DNA from: Candidatus Paceibacterota bacterium
GTDB lineage: Bacteria > Patescibacteriota > Minisyncoccia > Phycocordibacterales > CAINVO01
Direction: 5' to 3'
Length of the DNA: 28,477 nucleotides
Assembly (NCBI GenBank): GCA_028714275.1
Contig: JAQTMP010000003.1
Span: 1-28,477, forward strand
The translations under genes were made by a program, and so were the position numbers. Positions 1 through 7,583 of this stretch are shown piece after piece; position 1 is the stretch's first letter; every line of letters starts with the position of its first letter. Under the pieces are notes generated by a model, which was given only the letters and a program-made list of their open reading frames with translations, was not told the origin of the DNA and searched no databases.

Positions 1-552
1 CTTTCTCAGGAGTAACACGGTCATCAGTGAGTTGGCGCTGATCATGGCGATGGAGCGTAAAGTAGTGGCAACATTGTAGGCTTGCAGAGAAAAGAGCATC
101 AGGATATGTCGCAAGACATTCATACCATAAAGTAGGGGAGTTTCAGTCTCCGGATGGATCCAGGTCTTGCGGAAGGTCGGCACAAAAGCCGTCAGGTCAA
201 TGCTGACAGCAATGATGACGGAGATAGTCGGGTCTTTGGTCAGAATCCATGGGATAATCCCTAGCAACGACACTATCAAAAAAAGCGTATCTATCTTTCG
301 GATTCTTTTAAAACCATACTGGATGGAGAAAAGAAAAATAATGACTGTAAAGATTTCGGAAGCGGCTGTCGGCAGAGCTCCAATACCAGCCCCCTTAGCT
401 ACTTGGCCAAAAAAAATAATACAGGAGACTGTGGACCAAACAAACCAGGTGTAAGGGTGAGGCTGCACTCTTTTTTTGACAATATCTTTGAGGTAAGGCA
501 CATTGCCCACGATCGCTAAGGCCGCGGCAATAATGGCGATAATTTCTTTCAT
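1..552 (-). CDS. Multi-pass membrane protein, C-terminus cut by window edge
   Basis: An open frame of 184 codons runs on the minus strand from an ATG at 552 to the window edge with no stop, so the protein is partial. The translation starts MKEIIAIIAAALAIVGNVPY and has about six or seven hydrophobic helices. Two similar elements, NVPYLKDIVKKRVQPHPYTW near residue 17 and FVPTFRKTWIHPETETP near residue 127, resemble the paired proline-containing loops of PQ-loop/SWEET-like transporters. That likeness is by eye only. It is divergent from the SOS unit, and its own -10 box ends 12 bases before the ATG, giving a very short leader. No substrate can be named. Confidence 0.72.
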   Translation of the reverse strand, partial: MKEIIAIIAAALAIVGNVPYLKDIVKKRVQPHPYTWFVWSTVSCIIFFGQVAKGAGIGALPTAASEIFTVIIFLFSIQYGFKRIRKIDTLFLIVSLLGIIPWILTKDPTISVIIAVSIDLTAFVPTFRKTWIHPETETPLLYGMNVLRHILMLFSLQAYNVATTLRSIAMISANSLMTVLLLRK

Positions 553-563
553 ATTTAGGCCCT

Positions 564-569
564 AGTATA
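564..569 (-). promoter_or_regulatory. -10 box of the membrane protein gene
   Basis: The minus strand reads TATACT here, followed by about 11 bases to the ATG at 552. No good -35 is visible. The leader would be about 5 nt, with no Shine-Dalgarno. Confidence 0.45.
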
Positions 570-610
570 GCACTTTTTGAAGCATCTCTGAGTTATCCAC
601 ACCTCTTTCC

Positions 611-640
611 TTGACTGGTGAACTGTGGTTCACTTATACT
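611..640 (+). promoter_or_regulatory. Promoter of the SOS small-protein/lexA unit
   Basis: TTGACT (611-616), an 18-base spacer and TATACT (635-640) form a strong sigma70-type promoter. The ATG at 647 begins 7 bases after the -10 box, so the transcript is probably leaderless. The spacer contains the SOS box described separately. Confidence 0.8.
618..633 (+). promoter_or_regulatory. LexA (SOS) box, GAAC-N4-GTTC type
   Basis: GTGAAC TGTG GTTCAC is a perfect 6-bp inverted repeat with a 4-base centre. Its core GAAC-N4-GTTC is the LexA operator known from Bacillus and other Gram-positive-type SOS systems. It fills the spacer between the -35 and -10 boxes, where a bound repressor would block RNA polymerase, and lexA lies in the same unit. 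No second full copy was noticed in the window. Confidence 0.8.
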
Positions 641-646
641 ATAGAC

Positions 647-880
647 ATGAGCAAAGGAGACATGATTAAAACAATCAATAGCGAATTGCAAAACCTCAAT
701 CGTGAGATCGACCTTAAGATTCTCAAAGGCTTGCCTTACAAGAGAGAAGCCAAGCGCCACAAATTTCTGCTTTCGCAGCTTCACAGTTTGACTCGTAGTT
801 TTAGTCGAGCTGCCAGTGGCGCATCAAGCGGAGGTTGGTTTCGTAAAGCCGCTTCTGCGGTGGCATCATTTGTCCTTTAA
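647..880 (+). CDS. 77-aa SOS-controlled protein of unknown function
   Basis: I do not recognise the family. The ATG at 647 is preferred because it sits 7 bases after the -10 box; an upstream TTG at 611 lies inside the -35 box and cannot be transcribed. An internal ATG at 662 with AAGGAGA just before it is a possible alternative start. The protein has a charged, probably helical N-terminal half (about residues 5-50, many K/R/E), a Ser/Ala/Gly-rich linker and a C-terminal end WFRKAASAVASFVL that could form a short amphipathic or membrane-touching helix. It is followed 34 bases later by lexA and shares its SOS box, so DNA damage should induce it. A small damage-response or division-control protein is possible but unproven. 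Confidence 0.65.
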   Translation: MSKGDMIKTINSELQNLNREIDLKILKGLPYKREAKRHKFLLSQLHSLTRSFSRAASGASSGGWFRKAASAVASFVL

Positions 881-914
881 TTTACTTTTTAAAATTACTT
901 TTATTTTCAAACCC

Positions 915-1481
915 ATGATCCAAGAATATAAAAACAAAATCATCGCTTTCTATCAAAAGCATAGACGTATGCCAGGGTATAAAGAAATTATGGATATCAC
1001 AGGCTACAAATCCAAAAACGCGGTCTACAAACTGATCAACAAGCTCGTCGAAGCGGGCTTGATCTCAAAAGATGCTCAAGGAAAAATAGTCCCTGCTAAA
1101 TCTTTTGGTGAAATACCTGTCCTTGGTTTGGTCGAAGCCGGTTTTCCTACCGTAGCCGAAGAAGATACTTCAGAGACGATGAGTATTGATGATTATTTGA
1201 TTGAACACAAAGAAGCCAGCTATATTTTGGAAGTAAAAGGGGATTCAATGATTGAGGCGGGGATCCAAGAGGGTGACCTGGTGATTGCCGAGCGTAAAAG
1301 TCAGCCAAAAGAAGGTGATATTGTGATAGCCGAAGTGGATGGGGGCTGGACCATGAAATATTATCGAAAAAAAGATGGACATATTTATCTCGAGCCTGCT
1401 AATAAAAATTATAAACCCATTTATCCCAAGGAGCAGCTGACCATCGCGGCCATTGTGAAAGGAGTGATTAGGAAGTATTAA
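915..1481 (+). CDS. lexA: LexA repressor (S24 self-cleaving protease)
   Basis: This 188-aa protein has the LexA architecture. An N-terminal winged helix-turn-helix covers about residues 5-52, with PGYKEIMDITGYKSKNAVYK as the recognition region. The autocleavage bond is A75-G76 in VEAGFP. The S24 domain carries nucleophile S111 in GDSM and the general-base lysine K148 in WTMKYY. All elements for RecA-stimulated self-cleavage are present. The frame is open further upstream, but the ATG at 915 gives the usual LexA N-terminus. It is probably co-transcribed with the 77-aa gene from the SOS promoter at 611-640, which gives negative autoregulation. The UmuD-type alternative is less likely because the DNA-binding domain is present. 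Confidence 0.93.
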   Translation: MIQEYKNKIIAFYQKHRRMPGYKEIMDITGYKSKNAVYKLINKLVEAGLISKDAQGKIVPAKSFGEIPVLGLVEAGFPTVAEEDTSETMSIDDYLIEHKEASYILEVKGDSMIEAGIQEGDLVIAERKSQPKEGDIVIAEVDGGWTMKYYRKKDGHIYLEPANKNYKPIYPKEQLTIAAIVKGVIRKY

Positions 1482-1510
1482 GAGGCGAGGTATCGTGAGT
1501 GACAAATATA

Positions 1511-1519
1511 TGTTACTCT
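1511..1519 (+). promoter_or_regulatory. Extended -10 box before the ABC-F gene
   Basis: TGT followed by TACTCT forms an extended -10 that ends 8 bases before the ATG at 1527. There is no clear -35. This would also be a leaderless mRNA. Confidence 0.4.
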
Positions 1520-1526
1520 CAAGGCC

Positions 1527-2993
1527 ATGTCTCGAAACGAAGTCATTCTTAGGTTTGAAAAAGCCAGCTTTGAATATGGTCACAACAAACAGATCCTAGC
1601 GGAGGTGGATTGCTCGGTGCGTCGAGGTACCAAAGTCACCATCATGGGTCAAAACGGTGCTGGCAAGAGTACTATTTTTCAGCTCATCACTGGCGCCCTA
1701 AAACTCGAGGAGGGCAATATTTTTCTTGATAAGGGCATGACCATAGCCATCGCTCGCCAAGTGATCCCGCGAGATGAGCTCGATTTGACTGTCAGGGAAT
1801 TTTTCTCAAAATGTTTTAAGAAAAAAGTGTATGATATTGACCCACGCATAGATGATGTGCTTGAGGCTGTCAACCTAATAGGACATTCCAAAATGCACGA
1901 ACGCATCGTGAGATCATTTTCCGGTGGACAGCAGGCCCGACTTTTACTCGCTTCTGCCTTGATCCAGGATCCAGACTTGCTTTTGCTCGATGAGCCGACC
2001 AACAATCTGGATAAGGCTGGCATTGAGCATCTGACTCAGTTTTTGATTAATTACAAAAAGACAGTGATGGTTATTTCTCACGAAGCTGATTTTTTGAACG
2101 CTTTCACTTATGGGGTGCTCTATCTGGACGTCTTTACTAAAAAATTGGAGCAGTATGTGGGTAACTATTTAGATGTGGTGGCTCAAATCACCGCCAGAGT
2201 AGAAAAAGAAAATCGTAAGAACGCTCAGCTCGCCAAAGAAATTCAGGCCAACAAGGACAAGGCCAACTTTTTTGCCCAAAAGGGAGGCCAGATGCGTCTG
2301 GTAGCCAAGCGCATGCGTGAAAAGGCCGAGGAGCTCGAAGAGGAAAAAGTGGATACTCGGCGGGAGGACAAGACTATTCGTTCATTTATTATTCCTGCGC
2401 AGCAGGACTTGCCGGGAGAAATTCTGACAGTCTCTTCTTTTTCTGTCATGAATCCAAAGACTCACAAGCCAGTCACTCGCAAAACTACTATTTCTCTTAG
2501 GAAAAACCAGCACCTGTTGCTCAAAGGGCCCAACGGTATTGGTAAGAGCACCCTGCTCGAGCATATTGCTAAAAATGAAGCCGCCGGAGTCACTATCGCG
2601 CCGGATGTCAAAGTGGGATACTACCGCCAGGACTTTTCTACGCTTGATTTCAATGACACGGTCTATAATTCTCTGATGGAGGTGATGGAAAAAAAGATTG
2701 AGGAAAGCATGCGCTCGACCGCCGCCGGTTTTCTGATCAGTGGCGAGATGATCAATACCAAAATCGGGGATTTGTCTGAGGGCCAAAAAGGGCTGGTAGC
2801 TTTTGCCAGGCTCGTCTTACAAAAACCAGGACTGTTGATCCTTGATGAGCCAACCAATCATATCAACTTCCGTCACATTCCGGTCATTGCTGAAGCTTTA
2901 AATAAATACGAAGGGGCTATGATTGTGGTCAGTCACGTGCCAGATTTTGTCGAAAAAATTCGCATCGATGAGACGCTTGATTTGGAGAAGTAG
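1527..2993 (+). CDS. ABC-F family ATPase (Uup/EttA-like)
   Basis: A 488-aa soluble protein has two fused ABC ATPase domains and no membrane segments, the hallmark of ABC-F translation factors that act at the ribosomal E site. Domain 1 has Walker A GQNGAGKST (41-49), signature FSGGQ (131-135) and Walker B LLLLDEPTNNLD (151-162). A charged helical linker of about 225-280 matches the P-site tRNA interaction region. Domain 2 has Walker A GPNGIGKST (334-342), signature LSEGQ (416-420) and Walker B LLILDEPTNHIN (436-447). It is somewhat shorter than EttA or Uup and lacks Uup's C-terminal coiled coil. The exact subfamily and any antibiotic-protection role cannot be decided here. It starts 45 bases after lexA, probably from its own promoter. 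Confidence 0.92.
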   Translation: MSRNEVILRFEKASFEYGHNKQILAEVDCSVRRGTKVTIMGQNGAGKSTIFQLITGALKLEEGNIFLDKGMTIAIARQVIPRDELDLTVREFFSKCFKKKVYDIDPRIDDVLEAVNLIGHSKMHERIVRSFSGGQQARLLLASALIQDPDLLLLDEPTNNLDKAGIEHLTQFLINYKKTVMVISHEADFLNAFTYGVLYLDVFTKKLEQYVGNYLDVVAQITARVEKENRKNAQLAKEIQANKDKANFFAQKGGQMRLVAKRMREKAEELEEEKVDTRREDKTIRSFIIPAQQDLPGEILTVSSFSVMNPKTHKPVTRKTTISLRKNQHLLLKGPNGIGKSTLLEHIAKNEAAGVTIAPDVKVGYYRQDFSTLDFNDTVYNSLMEVMEKKIEESMRSTAAGFLISGEMINTKIGDLSEGQKGLVAFARLVLQKPGLLILDEPTNHINFRHIPVIAEALNKYEGAMIVVSHVPDFVEKIRIDETLDLEK

Positions 2994-2999
2994 TATACT
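2994..2999 (+). promoter_or_regulatory. -10 box of the GIY-YIG gene
   Basis: TATACT begins at the base after the ABC-F stop codon and ends 7 bases before the ATG at 3006. This spacing implies a leaderless transcript. TTGATT about 15 bases upstream may serve as -35. Confidence 0.55.
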
Positions 3000-3005
3000 T
3001 ATTCC

Positions 3006-3269
3006 ATGTCGTATTACACTTATATCCTTCAGTGTAAAGACCACACACTTTATATCGGCTCCACCAATAATCTTGAAAAAAGACTGCTAGCCCACAACAC
3101 CTCAAAATCGGGCGCCCACTACACTAAAATTCGCAGACCAGTCACTCTAAAATATTCAGAAAAATTTGAGACAAAAGGCGAGGCTTTAAAAAGGGAGTAT
3201 GCTCTCAAAAAGTTTTCTAGGCTTGAGAAGATGAAGCTGCTGCAGCGGTCCCAGCTACAAAACCCGTAG
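3006..3269 (+). CDS. GIY-YIG nuclease-superfamily protein (UPF0213/YhbQ type)
   Basis: This 87-aa protein is a single GIY-YIG domain. YTYILQC (4-10) and LYIGSTNNLEKRL (15-27) form the GIY and YIG strands with the following arginine helix, and the acidic metal-binding residue fits the glutamate in GEALKREYALKKF (residues 59-71). Length and order match the small stand-alone UPF0213 proteins, whose role in DNA processing is poorly defined. Its last 53 bases overlap the end of the convergent flavoprotein gene, so the C-terminal tail may be variable. There is no SD, and the start follows a -10 box by 7 bases. Confidence 0.88.
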   Translation: MSYYTYILQCKDHTLYIGSTNNLEKRLLAHNTSKSGAHYTKIRRPVTLKYSEKFETKGEALKREYALKKFSRLEKMKLLQRSQLQNP

Positions 3270-4539
3270 TCCAACACAACTGTAGACTATACCCTCCAGA
3301 TGGTCGGTCAATATCGAGAAGATCCCCGACCAGATATAAATTTGGAAAAAGTCGTGAACGCATAGTCTTGAAATCAATTTCATCTAGTGAAACTCCACCA
3401 CTAGTGATGATCGCTTTTTCCACACCGAGCAATTTATCCACCTGGATAGAAATATCCTTTAAAAATTTAACAAGCATGACGCGTTGATCACGGGTGATGC
3501 TATTGCACTGGGTATCTCCATCAATGCCTGAAAGTTCGACGATGATTGGAACGAGAGCAGAAGGGATCAAGCCACCGGCCAATCCGGGTCCACTTAAAGA
3601 ATTCTTAAATTTTTTATTGCAATTTTCCTTAAAAATCTCCTGAAGTTTGGCATTGAGCTGGCCATAATCTAGTGCGGGGAGGAGATCGAGTGAGATGGTC
3701 ACCTCGCCATATTTTAAAAGCTCACCGATGTCTTTGCTCATATTGAGAATGGTCGGACCGCTGAGACCAACATGGGTAAAGAGAACCTTGCCCTTTTTGA
3801 TCACTCCCTGCTTTTCTCCGTTTTGGAGTGTGGTGATTTTAATATCGCTCAGGCTGACTCCAGCTAGTCTTTTGACCCAATTATCTTTGACGGCCACTGG
3901 TACAAGAGAGGGTGCGGGTAGAGTGACGGTATGGCCAATTTTTTTTAGCCAGGCGTAGCCATCTCCAGTCGAGCCTGTTTCAGGACGGGAAGTGCCTCCG
4001 GTGGCAAGAATAATGGATTTAGCTCGGATAATTTTTTTATTTTTTAGTTTTACGCCAGTGATCATTTTATTTTCCTCGATAAAGCCGACGACTGGAGAAT
4101 CTGAAAGCACTTCTACCTTGCCGCTTTTCATATAATTGACTAAAACATCCCACACGGACTGAGCTTTGTTGCTAACAGGGAAGACCCGTTGGCCGTTCTC
4201 CACTTTCGTTTCCATTTTTCGCGCATGAAAAAAATCCAAGGTTTCCTTCACATTCCACTGAGAAAAAGCAGAAAAAAGAAACTTACCCTTGTTTTTGAAT
4301 TTGTCGAGCAGTTTGCGCGTATCAAACTCAGCATTGGTCACATTACATCTGCCTCCACCAGTGATGAGGAGCTTTTTACCAAGGGAAGCATTTTTTTCGA
4401 TCAAAATAACCTTGCCTGGCAGCAGCTCTGCCGCTCGCCCTGCCGCCATCATACCGGCAGGCCCGCCCCCAATCACAGCCACATCCCAGAGAGTCTCTGC
4501 CTTGCTGGTCTTTTTTTCTGTGTTTTCCATTGGTGGCAT
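3217..4539 (-). CDS. HI0933-family FAD-dependent oxidoreductase (YhiN/BaiN-like)
   Basis: This 440-aa flavoprotein starts with a Rossmann FAD motif, DVAVIGGGPAGM (19-30), followed by the family's GGGRCNVTN signature (61-69). An internal ILATGGTSRPETGSTGDGY segment and a C-terminal YLVGDLLDIDRPSGGY nucleotide-binding segment complete the HI0933 pattern. These proteins bind FAD and probably act on NAD(P)H-linked substrates; the physiological substrate is unknown in most bacteria. Two starts are possible, ATG 4539 and ATG 4530. TACTAT ends 8 bases before the second, so MENTEKK may be the true N-terminus. The 3' end overlaps the GIY-YIG gene by 53 bases. Confidence 0.9.
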   Translation of the reverse strand: MPPMENTEKKTSKAETLWDVAVIGGGPAGMMAAGRAAELLPGKVILIEKNASLGKKLLITGGGRCNVTNAEFDTRKLLDKFKNKGKFLFSAFSQWNVKETLDFFHARKMETKVENGQRVFPVSNKAQSVWDVLVNYMKSGKVEVLSDSPVVGFIEENKMITGVKLKNKKIIRAKSIILATGGTSRPETGSTGDGYAWLKKIGHTVTLPAPSLVPVAVKDNWVKRLAGVSLSDIKITTLQNGEKQGVIKKGKVLFTHVGLSGPTILNMSKDIGELLKYGEVTISLDLLPALDYGQLNAKLQEIFKENCNKKFKNSLSGPGLAGGLIPSALVPIIVELSGIDGDTQCNSITRDQRVMLVKFLKDISIQVDKLLGVEKAIITSGGVSLDEIDFKTMRSRLFPNLYLVGDLLDIDRPSGGYSLQLCWTTGFVAGTAAAASSSQA

Positions 4540-4556
4540 AGTAGCACAGACTCGTT

Positions 4557-4562
4557 TATACT
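4557..4562 (+). promoter_or_regulatory. -10 box of the VOC gene
   Basis: TATACT lies 32 bases before the ATG at 4595. The implied leader of about 25 nt is A-rich and has no Shine-Dalgarno. Confidence 0.5.
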
Positions 4563-4594
4563 TTAAACATAAATAAGTAAAACCAAATAAAAAT

Positions 4595-4966
4595 ATGAAA
4601 CCAATTGAAATAGCTTTTGTTATCTATGCAGTCAGTGATCTTAAAAAGGGAAGAGACTTTTATGAGCGCGTGCTTGGTCTGACACCAGCAAGTGTCTGGT
4701 CTGAGGATGGGATAACAGGCATGATTGAATATGAAATGGGCTCACACACTCTTGCGATTGGCAAAGGCGCACCAAGTTTTAATCCTGGACCAAATGGAGC
4801 CGCCGTCGCCCTCGAGGTAGAGGATTTTGATTCTGCTGCGAAAGCATTAAAGGACAGTGGTGTGAAATTCTTAGTTGAACCTACTGAAACACCGGTTTGT
4901 CATATGGCAGTTTTTCAAGATCCAGATGGGAACAATCTGATGATTCATAAGCGAAAGAATAAATAG
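4595..4966 (+). CDS. VOC (glyoxalase/bleomycin-resistance) fold protein
   Basis: The 123-aa protein shows the paired beta-alpha-beta-beta-beta modules of the vicinal oxygen chelate superfamily. VSDLKKGRDFYERVLGL (13-29) is the first-module helix. VEDFDSAAKALKDSGV forms the second. The C-terminal VFQDPDGNNLMIHKR carries the usual D-P-D-G-N motif before the final strand. It could be a lyase, dioxygenase-like or drug-binding protein; the substrate cannot be told from sequence. It is divergent from the flavoprotein gene. Confidence 0.88.
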   Translation: MKPIEIAFVIYAVSDLKKGRDFYERVLGLTPASVWSEDGITGMIEYEMGSHTLAIGKGAPSFNPGPNGAAVALEVEDFDSAAKALKDSGVKFLVEPTETPVCHMAVFQDPDGNNLMIHKRKNK

Positions 4967-4995
4967 TTGACAAAATACCAGATATAAGCTACTCT
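4967..4995 (+). promoter_or_regulatory. Promoter of the DEAD-box helicase
   Basis: TTGACA (4967-4972), 17 bases and TACTCT (4990-4995) form a sigma70-type promoter that starts right at the stop codon of the VOC gene. It would give a leader of about 165 nt. Confidence 0.65.
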
Positions 4996-5001
4996 GTAGA
5001 G

Positions 5002-5166
5002 GTAACTAAATCTCATTGGTTTTTCATGTGACGGATTCTATATCTTTTGTCTAAAAACTTACGAGACCACCTGATCGCGCACCCATTTATTACGCGCCCT
5101 TTTTAAGGTTTTGATTAGAGGTTATGGAGACTCGACGTCTCTTGTAGGTTAGATAATAGATAAAAT
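5002..5166 (+). promoter_or_regulatory. Long 5' leader of the helicase mRNA
   Basis: About 165 nt separate the predicted start of transcription from the ATG, while most genes here have almost no leader. It contains a small hairpin, GAGAC-TCGAC-GTCTC, at about 5128-5142. A second possible -10 (GATAAT, 5152-5157) lies 10 bases before the ATG. Long leaders on helicase mRNAs often mediate cold-shock or autoregulation; that is inference here. Confidence 0.4.
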
Positions 5167-6447
5167 ATGTATCAAAAAAATAGTAGTTTTAGTCGTAGTC
5201 GCTCTAGTAGTGCTTCAGGCCCACGTTCCCCAGCCCGGAGTGGCTCTTTCTTTGCTCGACCTCCACGCGGCGGCCAGCGAGGTAATTTTCGCAGTAGTCC
5301 TCGCAGCGGTCCTCGGGGCCGGGCTTTTGGTGGTCAATACATTGACCCATCCCGTTTCATAAACAAAGTCACTGTCACTGAGGAAATGGAACATTTTGTA
5401 CCCGAACACAAGTTTCAGGATTTTTTGATTGGAGAAAATTTGAAGCAGGGTATTGTTTCAAAAGGTTATGTCACACCGACACCGATCCAGGATCGTGCTA
5501 TCCCTCAGGTCCTCAAAGGGCTTGATGTGGTAGGTATTGCCAACACTGGCACGGGTAAAACAGCGGCCTTTCTGGTTCCTCTTTTAAACAAGGTCCTACT
5601 TGATCGAAAGCAACAGGTGTTAGTCGTCGTGCCTACTCGAGAGCTCGCTATTCAGATTGATGATGAGCTCAAGGGTTTTGTTCAACACACCAAAGACTGC
5701 AAAATATTTTCAGTTTGCTGCGTGGGCGGAGCTAATATCCGTCAGCAGATTTCTCAGCTCCGCTACCAGTACAATTTTATTATTGGTACCCCAGGGCGTC
5801 TCAAAGATCTCATTGATCGCAAAATGATCAAGCTCCCAGAATTTGACACCATTGTGCTTGATGAGGCAGATCGCATGCTTGATATGGGTTTTATCAAGGA
5901 TATGCGCGCTATCATGGCGGGGATGCCAAAATCGCACCAGACTCTTTTCTTTTCCGCCACTCTTTCTCCAGAAATTGAGGGCCTGATTAAAGAATTTTTG
6001 CGTGACCCTGTGCGCATTTCAGTTAAGACACGCGACACTGCAAAAAATGTGGAGCAAGACGTAGTGCGGGTAGGTCAAGGAGGCAATAAGTTTGACATTC
6101 TTGATGGACTGCTCAATCAAAAAGATTTTTCAAAAGTCTTGATCTTCGGACGGACTAAGCACGGAGTAGAAAAACTTTCTCAGGCCCTCATGCAGCGAGG
6201 GCTCAAGGCCGAATCAATCCATGGCAACAAAAATCATAGCCAGCGCCAAAGAGCGCTAAAAATGTTTAAGGATAACACTCTCCAGATCCTCGTAGCGACC
6301 GACGTGGCTGCTCGCGGTCTCGATATTCCTGATGTCAGTCATGTGATCAACTTTGATATCCCAGCGACGTATGAAGACTATGTCCATCGTATCGGCCGTA
6401 CTGGCCGAGCCAACAAACGCGGCAAGGCTATTACCTTTATTGATTAG
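5167..6447 (+). CDS. DEAD-box ATP-dependent RNA helicase
   Basis: All core motifs of a DEAD-box helicase are present in 426 aa: Q motif TPTPIQ (103-108), motif I ANTGTGKT (125-132), Ia PTRELA (156-161), TPGR (208-211), II DEAD (232-235), III SAT (263-265), V ARGLDIPDV (382-390) and VI HRIGRTGR (407-414). The enzyme unwinds short RNA duplexes in ribosome assembly or mRNA turnover. An unusual N-terminal extension of about 55 residues is rich in R, G and S with RGG/RSG-like repeats and is probably disordered and RNA-binding. The protein ends only 12 residues after motif VI, so the RG-rich tail often found at the C-terminus has moved to the N-terminus. Confidence 0.95.
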   Translation: MYQKNSSFSRSRSSSASGPRSPARSGSFFARPPRGGQRGNFRSSPRSGPRGRAFGGQYIDPSRFINKVTVTEEMEHFVPEHKFQDFLIGENLKQGIVSKGYVTPTPIQDRAIPQVLKGLDVVGIANTGTGKTAAFLVPLLNKVLLDRKQQVLVVVPTRELAIQIDDELKGFVQHTKDCKIFSVCCVGGANIRQQISQLRYQYNFIIGTPGRLKDLIDRKMIKLPEFDTIVLDEADRMLDMGFIKDMRAIMAGMPKSHQTLFFSATLSPEIEGLIKEFLRDPVRISVKTRDTAKNVEQDVVRVGQGGNKFDILDGLLNQKDFSKVLIFGRTKHGVEKLSQALMQRGLKAESIHGNKNHSQRQRALKMFKDNTLQILVATDVAARGLDIPDVSHVINFDIPATYEDYVHRIGRTGRANKRGKAITFID

Positions 6448-6467
6448 CCTCGGACGTAAAATTTTTA

Positions 6468-6496
6468 TTGACAAAGACGTACTCTAAGCATACGAT
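6468..6496 (+). promoter_or_regulatory. Promoter of the beta-lactamase-like gene
   Basis: TTGACA (6468-6473), a 17-base spacer and TACGAT (6491-6496). Transcription should start near 6503, giving a leader of about 9 nt without a Shine-Dalgarno. Confidence 0.7.
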
Positions 6497-6511
6497 TTAG
6501 GTATAAGTTTT

Positions 6512-7531
6512 ATGCAGAGCAAGTTTTTTAAGATTGCATTACCTATAGGTTTTGTTTTGATCGGGCTAGTGGCCGGATATTTTTTGCACAATACTGTTAG
6601 CGGTCAAAATACCAGCGGGCCAGGTCTAAGAGAAAATGATCCTCAATACCCGCTCACCCAACCTCTGCTTTTATGCTCTGAAAAATCCAGTTTTTATGAG
6701 TATACGCCATTGGCGGACAAAATAAAAAATTATATCGATCAGAAAAAAAAGGACGGATCTGTGAGTGACATTTCTTATTATTTTAAGGATCTAAACAGCG
6801 GCCAGTGGACAGGAGTCAACGAAAATGACCGCTATTCTCCAGCCAGTCTTTTGAAAGTGGCTGTGATGTTTGCCTATTTAAAACTAACAGAGCAGGATCC
6901 TTCTATTTTGGCTAAGGGTGTCTTATACGATACAAAAGAAAATCTGAACCAGTCAGAATATTTTTCCGCTACCACCACTCTAAAGCAAGGTGCTTCCTAT
7001 ACTTTTGCCAGTCTAATCCAGACTATGATAGAGAATTCAGACAATAACGCTTTGGCCGTCCTTGAAAATTTTATTGATCAAAAATCTCTGAATGAAGTTT
7101 ATACAGACCTCGGTCTACCTTTACCACCTAGTCAGGACAGCACCTCGACTATAGATTATATTTCAACAAAGCTGTACTCCCATTTTTTCAGAGTTCTATA
7201 CAACGCCACCTACCTAGATCGAGATCTTTCTGAAAAGGCTTTGGAAATTTTATCTCAGACAAATTTCAAACAAGGTATAGCTGCGGGTGTGCCTGCTGGC
7301 ACTAAAGTGGCAGATAAATTTGGTGAAAGGACAGCTGAAACAGCAAATGGCGTTGTGGATTTTCGAGAACTCCATGATTGCGGTATTGTGTATATGACTG
7401 GCAATCCATACACCATATGTATCATGACAAAAGGAAAAAGTGATTTTAATACTCTCTCAAACATCATCAAGGATATCAGCGCCATCACGTATACAGAAGT
7501 GAGTGTGGGTATTGACAAAACTACCAAATAA
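6512..7531 (+). CDS. Class A beta-lactamase-like serine hydrolase, membrane-anchored
   Basis: A 339-aa exported protein has an N-terminal membrane anchor (about residues 8-26). The catalytic domain has the SxxK motif SLLK (S112-K115), SDN (176-178) and a KFG in VADKFGE (269-271) in place of the KTG triad. These are the three active-site elements of class A beta-lactamases and related D,D-peptidases. The family acts on beta-lactams or on D-Ala-D-Ala peptides in the cell wall. The degenerate third motif and lack of a clear Omega-loop glutamate leave open which. It is followed by a block of envelope genes. Confidence 0.85.
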   Translation: MQSKFFKIALPIGFVLIGLVAGYFLHNTVSGQNTSGPGLRENDPQYPLTQPLLLCSEKSSFYEYTPLADKIKNYIDQKKKDGSVSDISYYFKDLNSGQWTGVNENDRYSPASLLKVAVMFAYLKLTEQDPSILAKGVLYDTKENLNQSEYFSATTTLKQGASYTFASLIQTMIENSDNNALAVLENFIDQKSLNEVYTDLGLPLPPSQDSTSTIDYISTKLYSHFFRVLYNATYLDRDLSEKALEILSQTNFKQGIAAGVPAGTKVADKFGERTAETANGVVDFRELHDCGIVYMTGNPYTICIMTKGKSDFNTLSNIIKDISAITYTEVSVGIDKTTK

Positions 7532-7562
7532 GCGTATTTATAGAAATATAAGTAGTTAATTT

Positions 7563-7568
7563 TATAAT
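7563..7568 (+). promoter_or_regulatory. -10 box of the Ig-like surface protein gene
   Basis: TATAAT ends 16 bases before the ATG at 7584. An alternative promoter, TTGACA (7512-7517) with TATTTA (7535-7540), lies in the end of the preceding gene. Confidence 0.45.
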
Positions 7569-7583
7569 CTTAACTATATTCTT

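Noticed and set aside
167..454. 95-aa plus-strand ORF
   Set aside because: It is the shadow of the partial membrane protein gene, which has a continuous 184-codon frame on the minus strand and a proper hydrophobic profile.
611..646. TTG start for the 77-aa protein at 611
   Set aside because: The TTG is the -35 box itself, so it would not be in the mRNA; the ATG at 647 fits the promoter.
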